Source of the DNA: Lachancea dasiensis
Lineage: Eukaryota > Ascomycota > Saccharomycetes > Saccharomycetales > Saccharomycetaceae
Reading direction: 5' to 3'
Assembly (NCBI GenBank): GCA_900074725.1
Contig: LT598461.1
Location: 1,656,674 to 1,720,673 of the forward strand
DNA length: 64,000 nucleotides
Shown in pieces: positions 9,036-19,413 of the stretch; within the stretch, counting starts at the first letter, position 1; the number at the start of each line of letters is the position of its first letter. The position numbers were made by a program, and so were the translations under genes. The notes under the pieces are model-generated. The model did no database searches. It was not told where the DNA came from and worked only from the letters and a program-made list of their open reading frames with translations.

Positions 9036-9543
9036 CTTGAAATGAGGAAAACTGGATCATAAATAGGGTTTCTCACTCAATTGTAGAAAATGCCCCGCAA
9101 CCTACACATTGTTAAATAGCTAATTGTATATAATATATATCACCGGTGGTTAGCTCTATATACGACGTAGTCGAAGCTAAACTAAATTGTGACTTACCGC
9201 CCTAAAGTCTTCAAAGTCCAGGACGGCATATTAAGCATCATTTCAGGTCTAATAGGCCATCCACATATCTCTTGTCTTGTAATGTAGCCTTTTGACGCAG
9301 TGCAAGCTGCGGTGAAATTATTGTTCTATTCAAAAATAGCCATTAGCATTTATTCATATAAGGTAAAGCTTCATGCTCTTCCCGTCTGTAAGCCTTTGAA
9401 ACTCGCGTCAAGCCAGCAAACCTTCTGTAGCTGGATCAACGACCGCCAATTTCGTAACTGAAAAAACTTGCATTATATAGTATAGAGTACAATTACAGAC
9501 CCGAACTTTTACGCGTCTGGTCAATTCACCTTGCCCTTAATAT
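9036..9543. other. Intergenic: NTA1 promoter / MNN4-like B 3' flank
   Basis: 508 bases of AT-rich sequence. It should hold the NTA1 promoter and the 3' end of MNN4-like B. I see no gene, tRNA or repeat; a single ACGCGT occurs near 9510 without clear context. Confidence 0.5.
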
Positions 9544-12468
9544 TTAATTGGCATTATTAGCCTTTGGGTCCTTAGGATCTGATGCGAAGATTTTATTTTT
9601 AATGTCTTCGCCCATCGTGAAAAACCTGGTGCCTCGATGGTTGAAGTCGATTTTACTAGGTGGAAACTGAAAACCAGCCTCAGTCGCCCATGAAAATTCC
9701 TTACGGATTTTGTGAACATTGAGGTCCAGCAGACGATCAGCGTTCTCCAAATTCATTGTCTTCAATGCTTTGTCTAATGTGTAGAAAGACACTGAACTCC
9801 TATCTAGAAGGTTGTACCATACAACCGTCTCTAACCGATTTTGAAACGGATCTTTGTAGCCACCATTGAATGCCCTGTTACGGACAAGCTCCTTCAAAGC
9901 GGCATTTCTGTCTTCCATAGGTTGTCCCTCGTCATACATCAATTCCAATTCTTTCTGACGGAAAATGGAGACTTGGAATGTGTTCCAGAGAAAAGTGAAC
10001 ATAGTCTCAACAGCTGAGTCAGCCAAGATGGCAGCGTTTTGGAAAAGTGACGAGGTTTCAGAGAAAGTGGGGTTTTTGAGGTGATCAGTGTCAACATGAA
10101 CGGGCGATCCAGCACCTTTGGCCATGGTGTTAAGGGTAGAGGTATCCATCCATACACGGAGTTCAGGGACAAAAACTTTTCCGGAATATTCGATATACGA
10201 GTACTCCTCAGGAACATGATATTCATGCTTCAACAACTCAACACTTTGATGAGGAACATAGGCCTTTGCACCGTGGAAGAAAGTGAGTCTCAGAGGTGAA
10301 AGTTCCGAAAGGTGGTTGAAGTGATGGTTCCTACAGTTGTAAACCTTTATGCGCTTGTTTGTGTTGTACCGATCCTCTCCCACCTTGTCGGCATCGCTCT
10401 TCTCTTTTCCTGCAGCAGGGCCAGTCACTCCGTCGACAATATTGGGGTCTTTGAAAAATGGCACGTTTTCTTTGTCCTTATCAGACTTTGCCAATTCCTC
10501 TACTAATGGTTTGTATCTCTCGTGGTGTTCAGCGGACGACACGGACAGCCCAGTAATATCGACATAAAGACCAGAATCAACGTCAATGAATCTAGCATCA
10601 ATGTTGTTGTTCCCATTACCGTGTATACGACTAGTGATGGAATCTGTCACGTCAAGGAAAAACCGACCGTTGCCGACTTCTGGATCTTCCACAATCAAAG
10701 TTTGGTTGAATCTCTCAGCCAGAATGTTGAGATGAACAATTGGCATTTGCATGTCGTGATCTCCGTCCCAAGGGAATGCCATGCCATTGTATAACCATCC
10801 ATACAAAGTGCCATGTGATAACCATGAACTGAGTCCATTAGAGTGAACAAAGTTCAGATACGCACGAACAATGGCATCCAAACGCGTGCGCATCTCAGAT
10901 CTTTCGAGTATACCCCTGAAAAATCTGGCATCGAAATGATGACCCAAATGAATGTAATCAGCAACGTGGGCAGCTTCGTGAAAGTATTTCCCCAACTTCA
11001 TATGAGGTGTGTTTATGGAGTTTTGCAAAGATTCCAAGTACAATTGTTGATGGCGGGATCTAGTCTTGAGCTGTTCCAGCTCCTTGATCTTAGCCTTTGC
11101 ATCAAATTCGAAATCTTGCTCTGACATTTCAATGAAATATGGCATGTCCGGGCTCGCTTTAAAATCGGCGCTTTTCTGTGGTACCTCAGAAGACGTGGTC
11201 GATGATGCAGTCTGGTCGAGCTCCCGACTGAAAATGGCCTCCTTCAGCTCATGAAACTTTTGAACATTATCAAACTCGATCTCAGAGTCTGGAATTTGAG
11301 GATATGATTCAACATTGCGCTGCAGATAGTTTTCCAGTAGACCATTAAAAATAACGTGTTGGGGCAAGCCTTCTTTATTAACCGGTTCGTGATTTTGAAC
11401 CGGAAGCTGAATGGCAGACCCATTTCGGTTCAGAAAAGTGATGGAGTTTGGCGATTTAGTATAGGCAAATAGAGCTACACGCGCTTGTAAAGCATATAAC
11501 TCGGGTCTAGAGAAGTTCAAAGGGGCCCGCGACCTGAACCCTGGCAACAGAACGTTGCGAGTATCTTCGTCACAATAGTCCTGAGGAGGAACCTTGGGGA
11601 TATTTCCCTTTAGGTTCGCGCTGCTGTGAAATTTGGAGGCGACCAAACCTTTGACTCTGTCTTCCTCGAATAGCTTGTATCCGAATTTGCGTTCATACTT
11701 AATCACTTTCTCGGCGTCGAAGTACTTGCGAACCACGTCCTTACACTGGGGCTTCTCCGACTGCGGTAGATCTATGAAACCGCTTATGATCTGAGAGTCC
11801 GTCCAGTCGTACCAGTTGAAAGGGATGCCGATGTTTTCCAACGAGGGATACGTGTTGCCGGTGGTCTCGTGTGTTAGAAAAGGCACTTCACCTTGTTCGT
11901 GGACCCGATGTAGAATTTCGTCAAAGTAAACCGAGGTGGCGACTCTGGGGTCGTAGTTGTACGTGCGCAATGGATACTCGGTGTTGATCAAGGACTCTTG
12001 CGTCTCAGTCGCACTGGCGTTCTTCTTTGGGAACAGGTCCTGGAGCGAGTCGATCGACCTTTGGAGCCGGCCGAAGAAGGTCTGCGTCCCAACACAGGGG
12101 ACCAGATAGCGTACCGAAGTGTCGAACTTCCAGCTGCGGTAGAACTCTGCGAGATCGCCCGGGGTGACCTGCTGCAGCGAGCCCGTGGAGCCGTGCTTGC
12201 TGTTCTGCAGCGCGCGCCTCAGAAGCTCGTCGGACAGGCGCACACGGCTTCCGGACACAAGCCCGGGAAGCATGCGGTTAGGATCCGCATGGAACGTCAG
12301 CGCTGCGAGCGGGCTGTATGCCGCAAACCACGACCCGATGCTGGGCAGAATCGACTTTTCAGACCCGACTATCGCGATGGAACCCACCACGTACAGTAAC
12401 TCGGCCACCACCGCGGCTAACAGCACCGCCACGATCCGCCTGCTGTGCTTCTGGAGTCTGGAGCGCAT
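9544..12468 (-). CDS. Mnn4-like LicD-family protein (copy B)
   Basis: A 974-residue paralogue of the gene at 4958, in inverted orientation with NTA1 between them. An N-terminal anchor lies at about 13-34 after a basic tail. The LicD core has HGTLYG (about 552-557) and PWDGDHDMQMP with Asp568, Asp570 and Asp572, then GNGRFFLD and DARFIDVDSGLYVDI. It also has the WYDW block. All predicted metal-binding acids are kept, so it is expected to be functional in the mannosylphosphate pathway in the Golgi. A second MNN4-type gene at this place is not part of the S. cerevisiae YJR061W-YJR063W order, so it is probably a lineage duplication. No Lys/Glu-rich tail is present. Confidence 0.9.
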   Translation of the reverse strand: MRSRLQKHSRRIVAVLLAAVVAELLYVVGSIAIVGSEKSILPSIGSWFAAYSPLAALTFHADPNRMLPGLVSGSRVRLSDELLRRALQNSKHGSTGSLQQVTPGDLAEFYRSWKFDTSVRYLVPCVGTQTFFGRLQRSIDSLQDLFPKKNASATETQESLINTEYPLRTYNYDPRVATSVYFDEILHRVHEQGEVPFLTHETTGNTYPSLENIGIPFNWYDWTDSQIISGFIDLPQSEKPQCKDVVRKYFDAEKVIKYERKFGYKLFEEDRVKGLVASKFHSSANLKGNIPKVPPQDYCDEDTRNVLLPGFRSRAPLNFSRPELYALQARVALFAYTKSPNSITFLNRNGSAIQLPVQNHEPVNKEGLPQHVIFNGLLENYLQRNVESYPQIPDSEIEFDNVQKFHELKEAIFSRELDQTASSTTSSEVPQKSADFKASPDMPYFIEMSEQDFEFDAKAKIKELEQLKTRSRHQQLYLESLQNSINTPHMKLGKYFHEAAHVADYIHLGHHFDARFFRGILERSEMRTRLDAIVRAYLNFVHSNGLSSWLSHGTLYGWLYNGMAFPWDGDHDMQMPIVHLNILAERFNQTLIVEDPEVGNGRFFLDVTDSITSRIHGNGNNNIDARFIDVDSGLYVDITGLSVSSAEHHERYKPLVEELAKSDKDKENVPFFKDPNIVDGVTGPAAGKEKSDADKVGEDRYNTNKRIKVYNCRNHHFNHLSELSPLRLTFFHGAKAYVPHQSVELLKHEYHVPEEYSYIEYSGKVFVPELRVWMDTSTLNTMAKGAGSPVHVDTDHLKNPTFSETSSLFQNAAILADSAVETMFTFLWNTFQVSIFRQKELELMYDEGQPMEDRNAALKELVRNRAFNGGYKDPFQNRLETVVWYNLLDRSSVSFYTLDKALKTMNLENADRLLDLNVHKIRKEFSWATEAGFQFPPSKIDFNHRGTRFFTMGEDIKNKIFASDPKDPKANNAN

Positions 12469-12554
12469 GGTGAGCTTGCTATCTACTAGTTACACCCACG
12501 GTCGAAATCAAAGCTAACCAAAAAAAACCCACACCCCCACGCAAACACTAAGTC

Positions 12555-12576
12555 ACCTGATCTATGGGTATCAGGT
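12555..12576. promoter_or_regulatory. Inverted repeat upstream of MNN4-like B
   Basis: Perfect 7-base arms ACCTGAT and ATCAGGT are separated by 8 bases, 87 bases upstream of the ATG of MNN4-like B. The symmetry suggests a dimeric factor site; no factor is recognised. Confidence 0.3.
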
Positions 12577-13387
12577 TAGCTAAACGCCTTGGATGTTACC
12601 ACACAGAAAAAAAATTTCCAGCCGATGAAAAGACAACCCCCAGTCGATCAGTCTTCCCACTGTTGTCGACGAAAGCCTGAGCTACTCGGCCACTGGCTTC
12701 ACAGTTTGTTGGCGCTTTTCTGCGCTCTAGCCAATCCTATGAGAGGAAGCAATACACACTTTCAAACAAGGGAAGATCCGCTTTCAATTATCCAGGAGAG
12801 CCTTGAATGCTATACAACAATAGTTCTGATTTTTAGAAACCTAGAACTTTATTACTTGGATATTGAAGAGTCAGTGTCTTGAAGAAGCCTGCTTGTTATT
12901 GTTATTTCCATAACTAGTGGGGAGAAAAGCGGAATAACGTTGCGGGTCCCTGGGAGTGTTATATATATATATATGTATATGGTGATATCTAAGTGCCGGC
13001 TGGGGTGGCATACATAACCTTGTTCGTATAAGCAGACAGAGATAGCAGGCGAAAAAGGCTTAAAACTTTAAAAAAAAGGAAAAAAGACTTGCAGCTGACT
13101 GCGCCACGAAGCTTTCTGCGCACAAATGCGCGATTTGATGCGCAGATATGCGTAGAATAGCATTTTTTCCAGCCACTTCATGTCGAGCGTGCGGGCATAA
13201 CGTCAATTACCTAGTCCGCCCTGCGTAATGCGGCGCTCCACCCCAGAAAATGTCGTGGAGAAGATGTGAGGATTTCCCGGATCACCGATGCTGTGCATAT
13301 GCGCGGCACCTGCTCGGCCATGCAAGTTACTGTAGCAAGGCCAAGAATGCCGCGGGACGTGGAGGAAGAGACGAGGACGGGCCGTTT

Positions 13388-13559
13388 GGCTGGCAGAACG
13401 GCTGGCAAAACGGCTGGCAAAACGGCTGGCAAAACGGCTCGAGAAACGGCTCGAGAAACGGCTCGAGAAACGGCTGGCAAAACGGCTCGAGAAACGGCTG
13501 GCAATACGGCTCGAGAAACGGCTGGCAATACGGCTCGAGAAACGGCTCGAGAAACGGCT
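13388..13559. repeat. 12-bp minisatellite, 14 units of two variants
   Basis: Fourteen head-to-tail 12-base units: one GGCTGGCAGAAC, then a mixture of GGCTGGCAAAAC/GGCTGGCAATAC and GGCTCGAGAAAC, ending in a partial unit. Because 12 is divisible by three, several frames stay open through it. One ATG-started frame (13250-13600, 116 codons) reads it as Trp-Gln-Asn-Gly and Ser-Arg-Asn-Gly repeats. I consider coding unproven. Confidence 0.9.
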
Positions 13560-14042
13560 TAGCGAATATCTCGAGGAGAGTACAGACCCTGGCGCCATAA
13601 GGGCACTAGTGTGGGCCTCCCCAGGTTGATAAACAGCATTAACAGCACCTTGGTACGACTCCTTTTCGCAATGCGTGTACGAATTTCTTGGCTCTTGATC
13701 TTGTTTTTGTAGCGGGGTTGCTCAGCGCCTGTTAACAACCCTGGCATTTTCTTATGAGAAGCCAAAAACCTTAATCTGTTACTAAACATATAAAACGGTG
13801 GTACGAGTACCAGGCGAGTACACGGACAGTCCCTTCTAGACACAACTCTTGTGAGCGCGCGAATGAGGGAAGGGAGCACAGGAAATACAGTCTACATGTT
13901 GGTGCTAGCGAGCGTCAGCTCCACAGGCTCAGTACAAGGGATCTGGTCAAGTGGTCTTGTCTTGCGAGCTGATGTGTTTGGAGCGGCAGAAAGATCCAGA
14001 AAGAGCGCTAGCGCAGCTCGAAAATGGCAAGCAAGTGGATCG

Positions 14043-14148
14043 CGGAGAGATAAATAGAATTCCCTAGATCCAAGTTACTCACCTTGACTATGTCCGACTT
14101 ACAAGACAAATTTAGTAAGCCTTCTACTGATGAATCAGATTCGCCTCA
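14043..14148 (+). mobile_element. Fossil Ty1/copia-type LTR, 3' part
   Basis: This 106-base stretch matches the 3' half of the LTR at 1888-2112 closely and ends in the same GATTCGCCTCA. The 5' half is not present. It is a truncated remnant with no internal region. Confidence 0.6.
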
Positions 14149-14542
14149 TTAAATATTTGTGAGCACTGCTTTCCTGCACTTGTTCACAGGTCCTGGTATC
14201 ATCACTTAGTACGTACGCGTCACAGGCTTGCTGCTTGGCTCAGCAAAGCACCGCTTCCACAACTCCATTGGAGGAAATACTACCAAGCTCCTGCGGAAAA
14301 GCAGCGATCCAATGCTCTCGCATTTTCGACCTTGGCACTTGCCGACGTGACATAATTGTACAGAGTGACATGAACTCTTGCGCTACATAAACGGTGTAAC
14401 CATCCTAGTCACAAACAGGCCCCAAAGCAGCCAAGTGGAAAACCAACAGCTTGTAACACACTTTCCAGGGCCTCGCAGTTACTGTAGCTCTCTGCCCGCC
14501 GACCTACGTCGCCAGCTAACGACCATCACTAATAACGGAACT

Positions 14543-14578
14543 TGAAAAATTTCCAATATCTCGGCTCTTCTTCATCGC
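14543..14578 (+). promoter_or_regulatory. RRPE and PAC-like elements of the RPA12 promoter
   Basis: TGAAAAATTT (14543-14552) is an exact RRPE core. TTCATCGC (14571-14578) is one base off the PAC core CTCATCGC. Both lie within 85 bases of the RPA12 ATG. The pair is the established signature of the yeast rRNA/ribosome-biogenesis regulon. Confidence 0.6.
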
Positions 14579-14626
14579 ATCGCATCACCAAAACCTCGCT
14601 GGATTCTCAGAACGAAAGTCTCGGAC

Positions 14627-15004
14627 ATGTCTGTCGTTGGCTCGCTCATATTTTGCTCGGATTGCGGTAACTTACTGGATAACCCCTCTGCAGTTTCAGG
14701 CGCCCAAATTGACTGCTCTCAATGTGGTGCGTCATATCCTAAATCGAAATTTTCAGATTTGCGGGTTGTAACTCGTACTGCAGACGACGCCTTCCCGTCA
14801 GTATTAAAGTCCAAGAGATCTGTCGTCAAAACCTCGCTCAAAAAGGACGAACTGGAAGAAGGAGCCACGATCCGCGAGAAATGTCCCAAATGTGGTAACG
14901 ACGAAATGCATTATCATACACTACAACTGCGGTCTGCGGATGAAGGTGCCACCGTTTTCTACACCTGTACCGCGTGTGGGTACCGCTTCAGAACCAACAA
15001 TTGA
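14627..15004 (+). CDS. RPA12: RNA polymerase I subunit A12.2
   Basis: A 125-residue two-zinc-ribbon subunit of nucleolar RNA polymerase I, needed for transcript cleavage and termination. The N-terminal ribbon has CSDCG and CSQCG. The C-terminal TFIIS-like ribbon has CPKCG, the acidic hairpin RSADEGA with its Asp-Glu pair, and CTACGYRF at the end. Length equals that of the family. The start ATG is at 14627 after a short, clear promoter with RRPE/PAC-like elements. The gene precedes CCT5 as in S. cerevisiae (YJR063W, YJR064W). Confidence 0.97.
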   Translation: MSVVGSLIFCSDCGNLLDNPSAVSGAQIDCSQCGASYPKSKFSDLRVVTRTADDAFPSVLKSKRSVVKTSLKKDELEEGATIREKCPKCGNDEMHYHTLQLRSADEGATVFYTCTACGYRFRTNN

Positions 15005-15357
15005 AAGTGGTACGCCATTTAGCATATTCAAGCGGCTAATATCCTTCCGCCACATTGTAAAATAAATAAAATTCAAAGAATAGACGTGTAAATTGAAATG
15101 GTAGAATGCTGGTAAGAGACATTGGGCTTCGACGTTGTTGGTCGGTCGATATCCCACTTCCATAATCCTCGCGAGTACTCATGTACTCCAACATCGAAAC
15201 TAATCACTCAGAACGTCAATCTCTCTGGTTGGATGGCAAATTTTTAAGATATTAGCATTACACGTATACGCTATAAGTGCCACTGCAGGAGTGAAACGAC
15301 GTGAGGTTTCTCAATTGGGGCCCTTTCATCTTTTGATCTACATTCATTAATTATCAA
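15005..15357. other. Intergenic RPA12-CCT5
   Basis: 353 bases with the RPA12 3' end and the CCT5 promoter. No gene or repeat is seen. Confidence 0.5.
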
Positions 15358-17037
15358 ATGGCTCACCCATCTCAGGCTATGGAGATGCCCGACATGTCCA
15401 ATGCCATTATGGCTCAGGACGAAATGGGAAGACCGTTCATCATTGTAAGAGATCAAGGCAACAAACAAAGACAACATGGGCTAGAGGCCAAGAAATCTCA
15501 CATCCTGGCAGCTAGGTCAGTCGCGTCAATTATAAAAACATCTTTGGGCCCAAGGGGCCTCGATAAGATTCTAATTTCGCCAGATGGTGAAATCACCATC
15601 ACGAACGATGGTGCCACCATATTGTCCCAAATGGAGCTGGATAACGAAATCGCCAAGCTTTTGGTACAACTTTCAAAATCCCAGGATGAAGAAATCGGAG
15701 ATGGTACCACCGGCGTTGTGGTTCTCGCCAGTGCTTTGCTGGACCAAGCTTTGGAGCTCATCGAAAAGGGTATTCATCCAATTAAAATCGCCAACGGCTT
15801 CGACGAGGCTGCAAAGGTGGCTGTGGAGCACTTAGAGGCACAGGCAGATGACGTGGCTTCCACCGATTCTTCATTTCAAGACTATCTCTTCAAAGCGGCT
15901 AAGACATCTTTGGGTTCCAAAATAGTTTCTAAGGACCATGACAAATTTGCCCAAATGGCCGTCGATGCTGTAACGAGCGTCATGGATCTAGAGAGGAAAG
16001 ATGTCGATTTCGATCTGATCAAGTTAGAAGGTCGAGTTGGTGGGTCTTTACAAGATTCCAAAGTGATCAAGGGTGTTGTTCTTGATAAGGACTTTTCCCA
16101 CCCCCAAATGCCCAAGACTGTAGTGGCTAAGGAAGGTCAAGATGGTGTGAAATTGGCTATTTTGACATGCCCATTCGAGCCTCCTAAACCCAAAACAAAG
16201 CACAAACTTGATATCTCCACTGTGGAAGAGTACCAGAAGCTTCAATCATACGAGCAGGAGAAGTTCACTGAAATGATTGATTATGTCAAGAAAGCTGGTG
16301 CGGACGTGGCAATTTGTCAGTGGGGGTTTGACGATGAGGCTAATCATTTGCTACTACAAAACAACCTTCCTGCGGTGAGATGGGTTGGTGGACAAGAGTT
16401 GGAACTGATTGCCATTGCAACCAAGGGCCGGATTGTTCCACGCTTCCAAGATCTATCACCTGAAAAACTGGGGACGTGCGGCACGATACGCGAAGTTGAG
16501 TTTGGAACTACAAAGGACCGTATGCTAGTTATCGAAGAATGCTCGAACTCTAAGACCGTGACATGTTTTATTAGAGGCTCTAATAGAATGATTGTAGAAG
16601 AAGCCAAAAGAGCATTGCATGACTCTTTGTGCGTCGTAAGAAATTTGGTTAAAGACTCTAGAGTAGTCTACGGTGGTGGAGCAGCTGAAGTTACCATGTC
16701 AATCGCCGTTTCTGAAGAGGCTGACAAACAACATGGCATCGACCAGTACGCATTCCGTGCTTTCTCTCAAGCTCTTGACACGATACCGATGCTTTTGGCC
16801 GAGAATTCTGGCCTGGATCCTATCGAGACTCTCTCGCTACTAAAAAGTACACAAATCAAGGAAAAGACATCCACCACAGGGGTCGATTGCTTGTCTAATG
16901 ATTCCAACAACATGAAGGAGTTGTTCGTTGTAGACCCTTTGATCGGCAAAAAACAACAAATTCAGCTTGCCACTCAGTTGTGCAGAATGATTCTGAAGAT
17001 TGACAACGTCATCATTAGTGGGAAGGATGAGTACTGA
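15358..17037 (+). CDS. CCT5: Chaperonin TRiC/CCT subunit epsilon
   Basis: A 559-residue group II chaperonin subunit of the cytosolic CCT ring, which folds actin and tubulin. Visible blocks are [12 protein letters not shown] and NDGATIL in the N-terminal equatorial region, the ATP-site [11 protein letters not shown] (114-124), the apical region in the middle, and YGGGAAEV with a C-terminal [13 protein letters not shown] equatorial block. Length fits the yeast protein (562). The ATG at 15358 gives the usual N-terminus. The gene converges with ARP3 across 96 bases; CCT folds actin-family proteins, although adjacency is ancestral and need not be functional. Confidence 0.98.
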   Translation: MAHPSQAMEMPDMSNAIMAQDEMGRPFIIVRDQGNKQRQHGLEAKKSHILAARSVASIIKTSLGPRGLDKILISPDGEITITNDGATILSQMELDNEIAKLLVQLSKSQDEEIGDGTTGVVVLASALLDQALELIEKGIHPIKIANGFDEAAKVAVEHLEAQADDVASTDSSFQDYLFKAAKTSLGSKIVSKDHDKFAQMAVDAVTSVMDLERKDVDFDLIKLEGRVGGSLQDSKVIKGVVLDKDFSHPQMPKTVVAKEGQDGVKLAILTCPFEPPKPKTKHKLDISTVEEYQKLQSYEQEKFTEMIDYVKKAGADVAICQWGFDDEANHLLLQNNLPAVRWVGGQELELIAIATKGRIVPRFQDLSPEKLGTCGTIREVEFGTTKDRMLVIEECSNSKTVTCFIRGSNRMIVEEAKRALHDSLCVVRNLVKDSRVVYGGGAAEVTMSIAVSEEADKQHGIDQYAFRAFSQALDTIPMLLAENSGLDPIETLSLLKSTQIKEKTSTTGVDCLSNDSNNMKELFVVDPLIGKKQQIQLATQLCRMILKIDNVIISGKDEY

Positions 17038-17133
17038 TCTGTAAATACTTTTTAAGAAATGATGAAAATTATATCGTTGCTTTTGCACTTATATCGCTTG
17101 TACTTCTAGATTGGTCACATACTAGCAGACAAA

Positions 17134-18489
17134 TTATACCATGTTGAACAGACTGAAATTCCTAACAATTTCTGGTCCAATTTCTTCATAGTCCTGCTTG
17201 GTGTGACAGTAACTCTTAAACTCGGCAGTTTGAGCCAATAAAGATCCTCCAAACCATACGGCATTTCTCTGCCTTCTGTGAGAAATGACTTGAACATCTA
17301 CGCCGGTAGACCTAGTACCACTTAAACTTTCACTCAATGCTATTCTCTGGTTGACAATGCCCTTCAAGTCTCTCTGTAGACGACGTCCAAAGTCTTTAAA
17401 CATAGTGGAGCCACCAGATAGTACGATATTGTTATAAAGGCCCTTACGAACATCGATTGGGCAAGCCTGAATTGTTTGATCAACCACTGTTGGGAGTGGA
17501 GTCAGAAAATCGGAGGATGCAATTTCTGGATTGAAAAAAATCTCGGGCGCCAAGAACCTTTCATAACCAACGTCTATTACTTTGCGCTTGGTCTTTTCTG
17601 TATTTTCCACGATGAACTGTGCAAATTTTTGAGGGTCTCTATCAAACTTGTTAAACTCTTTCACAATGTCAGAGCAAACATAACAATATTCTTGTTTCAA
17701 ACGCTCAGCAGTCCTTAGAGAGGTGTCCTCCTCACCACGCTCTCTCAACAATGATTGAATAAACAAAGTGATGTCTCTTCCTGCAATAGGTATGTTTTTG
17801 ATTGCTGAACCAATCACGTAGCCTTCAGCAACAGGAATAACGTGTGTTACACCATCACCAGAATCAATGACTGTACCAGTGAGAGACCTGTCGACTACTT
17901 TGGAAGAAGTCCACGAGGCAGCCAGGGCCAAAACCGCCTGAACAGCGATGTAAAGACCGGCGCAATTAAAACTCTCGAAGAAAATCTCCGCCACTTGCTC
18001 CCTATTTTCTGGAGGGTTCAATGGGGGTTCCGTAAGAAGGAAAAAATGGTCTTCCGGTTCGGTCCTTAGGTACTTAAAGATAGAGTTCTCCCAGAATCTT
18101 TCCATGTGATCCCAGTTTTCCACTTGACCATGGCGAATGGGATAGCTGAGGGAATAAGAAGGCCCTTGAGATGCTGAAAGGGCCTCATTACCAATATAAA
18201 AATCCAAATCTTCAGTTCCACGCTTGCCTGCTAAGTTATTAGACATGAGCGCTGATGCTGCGAGGCTATTAAATGACGTGGCGGAAGTTGAGTTTCCGAA
18301 GTAGGGCGTTCCGCTATTCTGTATTGAACTGGAGCCAGAAGAGGCACCTGTAGCCTTTGTGTTGGATCGCTGTGCCGTTGCTATGGCTGTGGGAAACACC
18401 CAAGAGGGGGAATCGTTTCCGGCAAAACCTAGCTTGGTTAGACCGGTACCATTGTCCATAACAATGGCCGGATTGTTCAAATATGACAT
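17134..18489 (-). CDS. ARP3: Actin-related protein 3, Arp2/3 complex
   Basis: A 451-residue actin-fold subunit of the Arp2/3 complex, which nucleates branched actin at endocytic patches. The start at 18489 gives [20 protein letters not shown], the family N-terminus; the open frame extends six codons further only to a TTG. Actin nucleotide-binding loops are visible as [13 protein letters not shown] and [12 protein letters not shown], and [11 protein letters not shown] lies near the C-terminus. A low-complexity Ser/Asn-rich insert occurs near residues 40-75, as in yeast Arp3. Order matches YJR065C. Confidence 0.98.
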   Translation of the reverse strand: MSYLNNPAIVMDNGTGLTKLGFAGNDSPSWVFPTAIATAQRSNTKATGASSGSSSIQNSGTPYFGNSTSATSFNSLAASALMSNNLAGKRGTEDLDFYIGNEALSASQGPSYSLSYPIRHGQVENWDHMERFWENSIFKYLRTEPEDHFFLLTEPPLNPPENREQVAEIFFESFNCAGLYIAVQAVLALAASWTSSKVVDRSLTGTVIDSGDGVTHVIPVAEGYVIGSAIKNIPIAGRDITLFIQSLLRERGEEDTSLRTAERLKQEYCYVCSDIVKEFNKFDRDPQKFAQFIVENTEKTKRKVIDVGYERFLAPEIFFNPEIASSDFLTPLPTVVDQTIQACPIDVRKGLYNNIVLSGGSTMFKDFGRRLQRDLKGIVNQRIALSESLSGTRSTGVDVQVISHRRQRNAVWFGGSLLAQTAEFKSYCHTKQDYEEIGPEIVRNFSLFNMV

Positions 18490-19413
18490 CTTTTGTTGAA
18501 GCTTCAAAAAATTGCCAGATGAGCGTTAATCCAACCAAGTACTCACCACTCAGTCTTCCGTGTGTTGTGGTCGCTATTCGACCTAGTCCAATTTGGTTCA
18601 CTTGAACAGTAATGGAAAGGGGTTTTTATTGATTTTCTGATCACTTTATACTGTAGTACCGTTAATGAATGACCGCGAGATATCCATCCAGAAGACGGAA
18701 CGCTATCTATATCAAAATTATCAGCGAGCTCACCCAGTAAAGTACGCTCAGTTACCTTTTCTACTTCTCAGGAAAGCATAAACTCTTATTATTCCATCAT
18801 CTCTTCTACGTCAGAGATTTTCTAGTGTATGGGGTAACAATCTATTTGTCAGTGAATTTTCTCAATGGTTCTAAAGAAGCAGAAAGGGCACCATCAAGTA
18901 GCATCCATTAGATTGTAACCATCTATCACATTCTAAACAATGTGAGAGCCCACAATCAAGCATAAACGGTGTCCTATTCGTCAAGAAGGATATACAATAA
19001 ATGAGAGATCCTTCAATCTTGATCATTAGCGCCTAAAAGCATCTAAGCCCGAGTTTACTGTCTGACTGAATTGCTGTGCTCGTTGGCTGGGGTTCTCCAG
19101 TTGCCAACATATCAGCCACCAGCGACAGTCTCACGTATGTACCACATGTTCTTAAGCCTGATTAGGATCCCGTTTTCTTTGAAGCATACTAAGCCTCTAT
19201 CATTTCACTGAAGTAGCAGGCAGACCTAGCGGAGTGCCAGCACCTAAAAGAGCATATGCTACTCAATCTTCGACGTATAAACGTTCAAAGTGATAAAAAG
19301 CCCAATAAACGATAAACAGTGTCAGCTTAGCTTAAACACGGTGCGGTGCAGTCAAGTCCATAGGTCATTCGAAAGCATCTAGACGATTGACCACCATCCA
19401 ACTCGCCACTTCC
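18490..19413. other. Divergent promoter region ARP3-TOR1
   Basis: 924 bases serving as the 5' regions of both genes. I see no tRNA, repeat or clear factor site. Confidence 0.5.

Larger units (their letters stand above)
12469..14626. other. Gene-poor region between MNN4-like B and RPA12
   Basis: About 2.2 kb without a supported gene. It contains a dyad element near MNN4-like B, an AT microsatellite near 12960, spaced ATGCGC/ATGCGT repeats near 13125-13155, a 12-bp minisatellite (13388-13559), an LTR fossil (14043-14148) and the RPA12 promoter. A 97-codon frame at 12589 starts only at TTG. Confidence 0.6.

Noticed and set aside
13250-13600. Repetitive 116-codon frame, and the array as a possible CRISPR
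   Set aside because: A CRISPR needs unique spacers; this is a plain 12-bp tandem repeat in a eukaryote. Coding is not supported beyond an open frame.
19387-19413. Nine extra codons before TOR1, and similar extensions of ARP3, RFC2, EAP1, HAM1, EMC3, CBT1 and MNN4-like C
   Set aside because: These extensions open at TTG or GTG; the first ATG in each restores the family N-terminus or is the only standard start.
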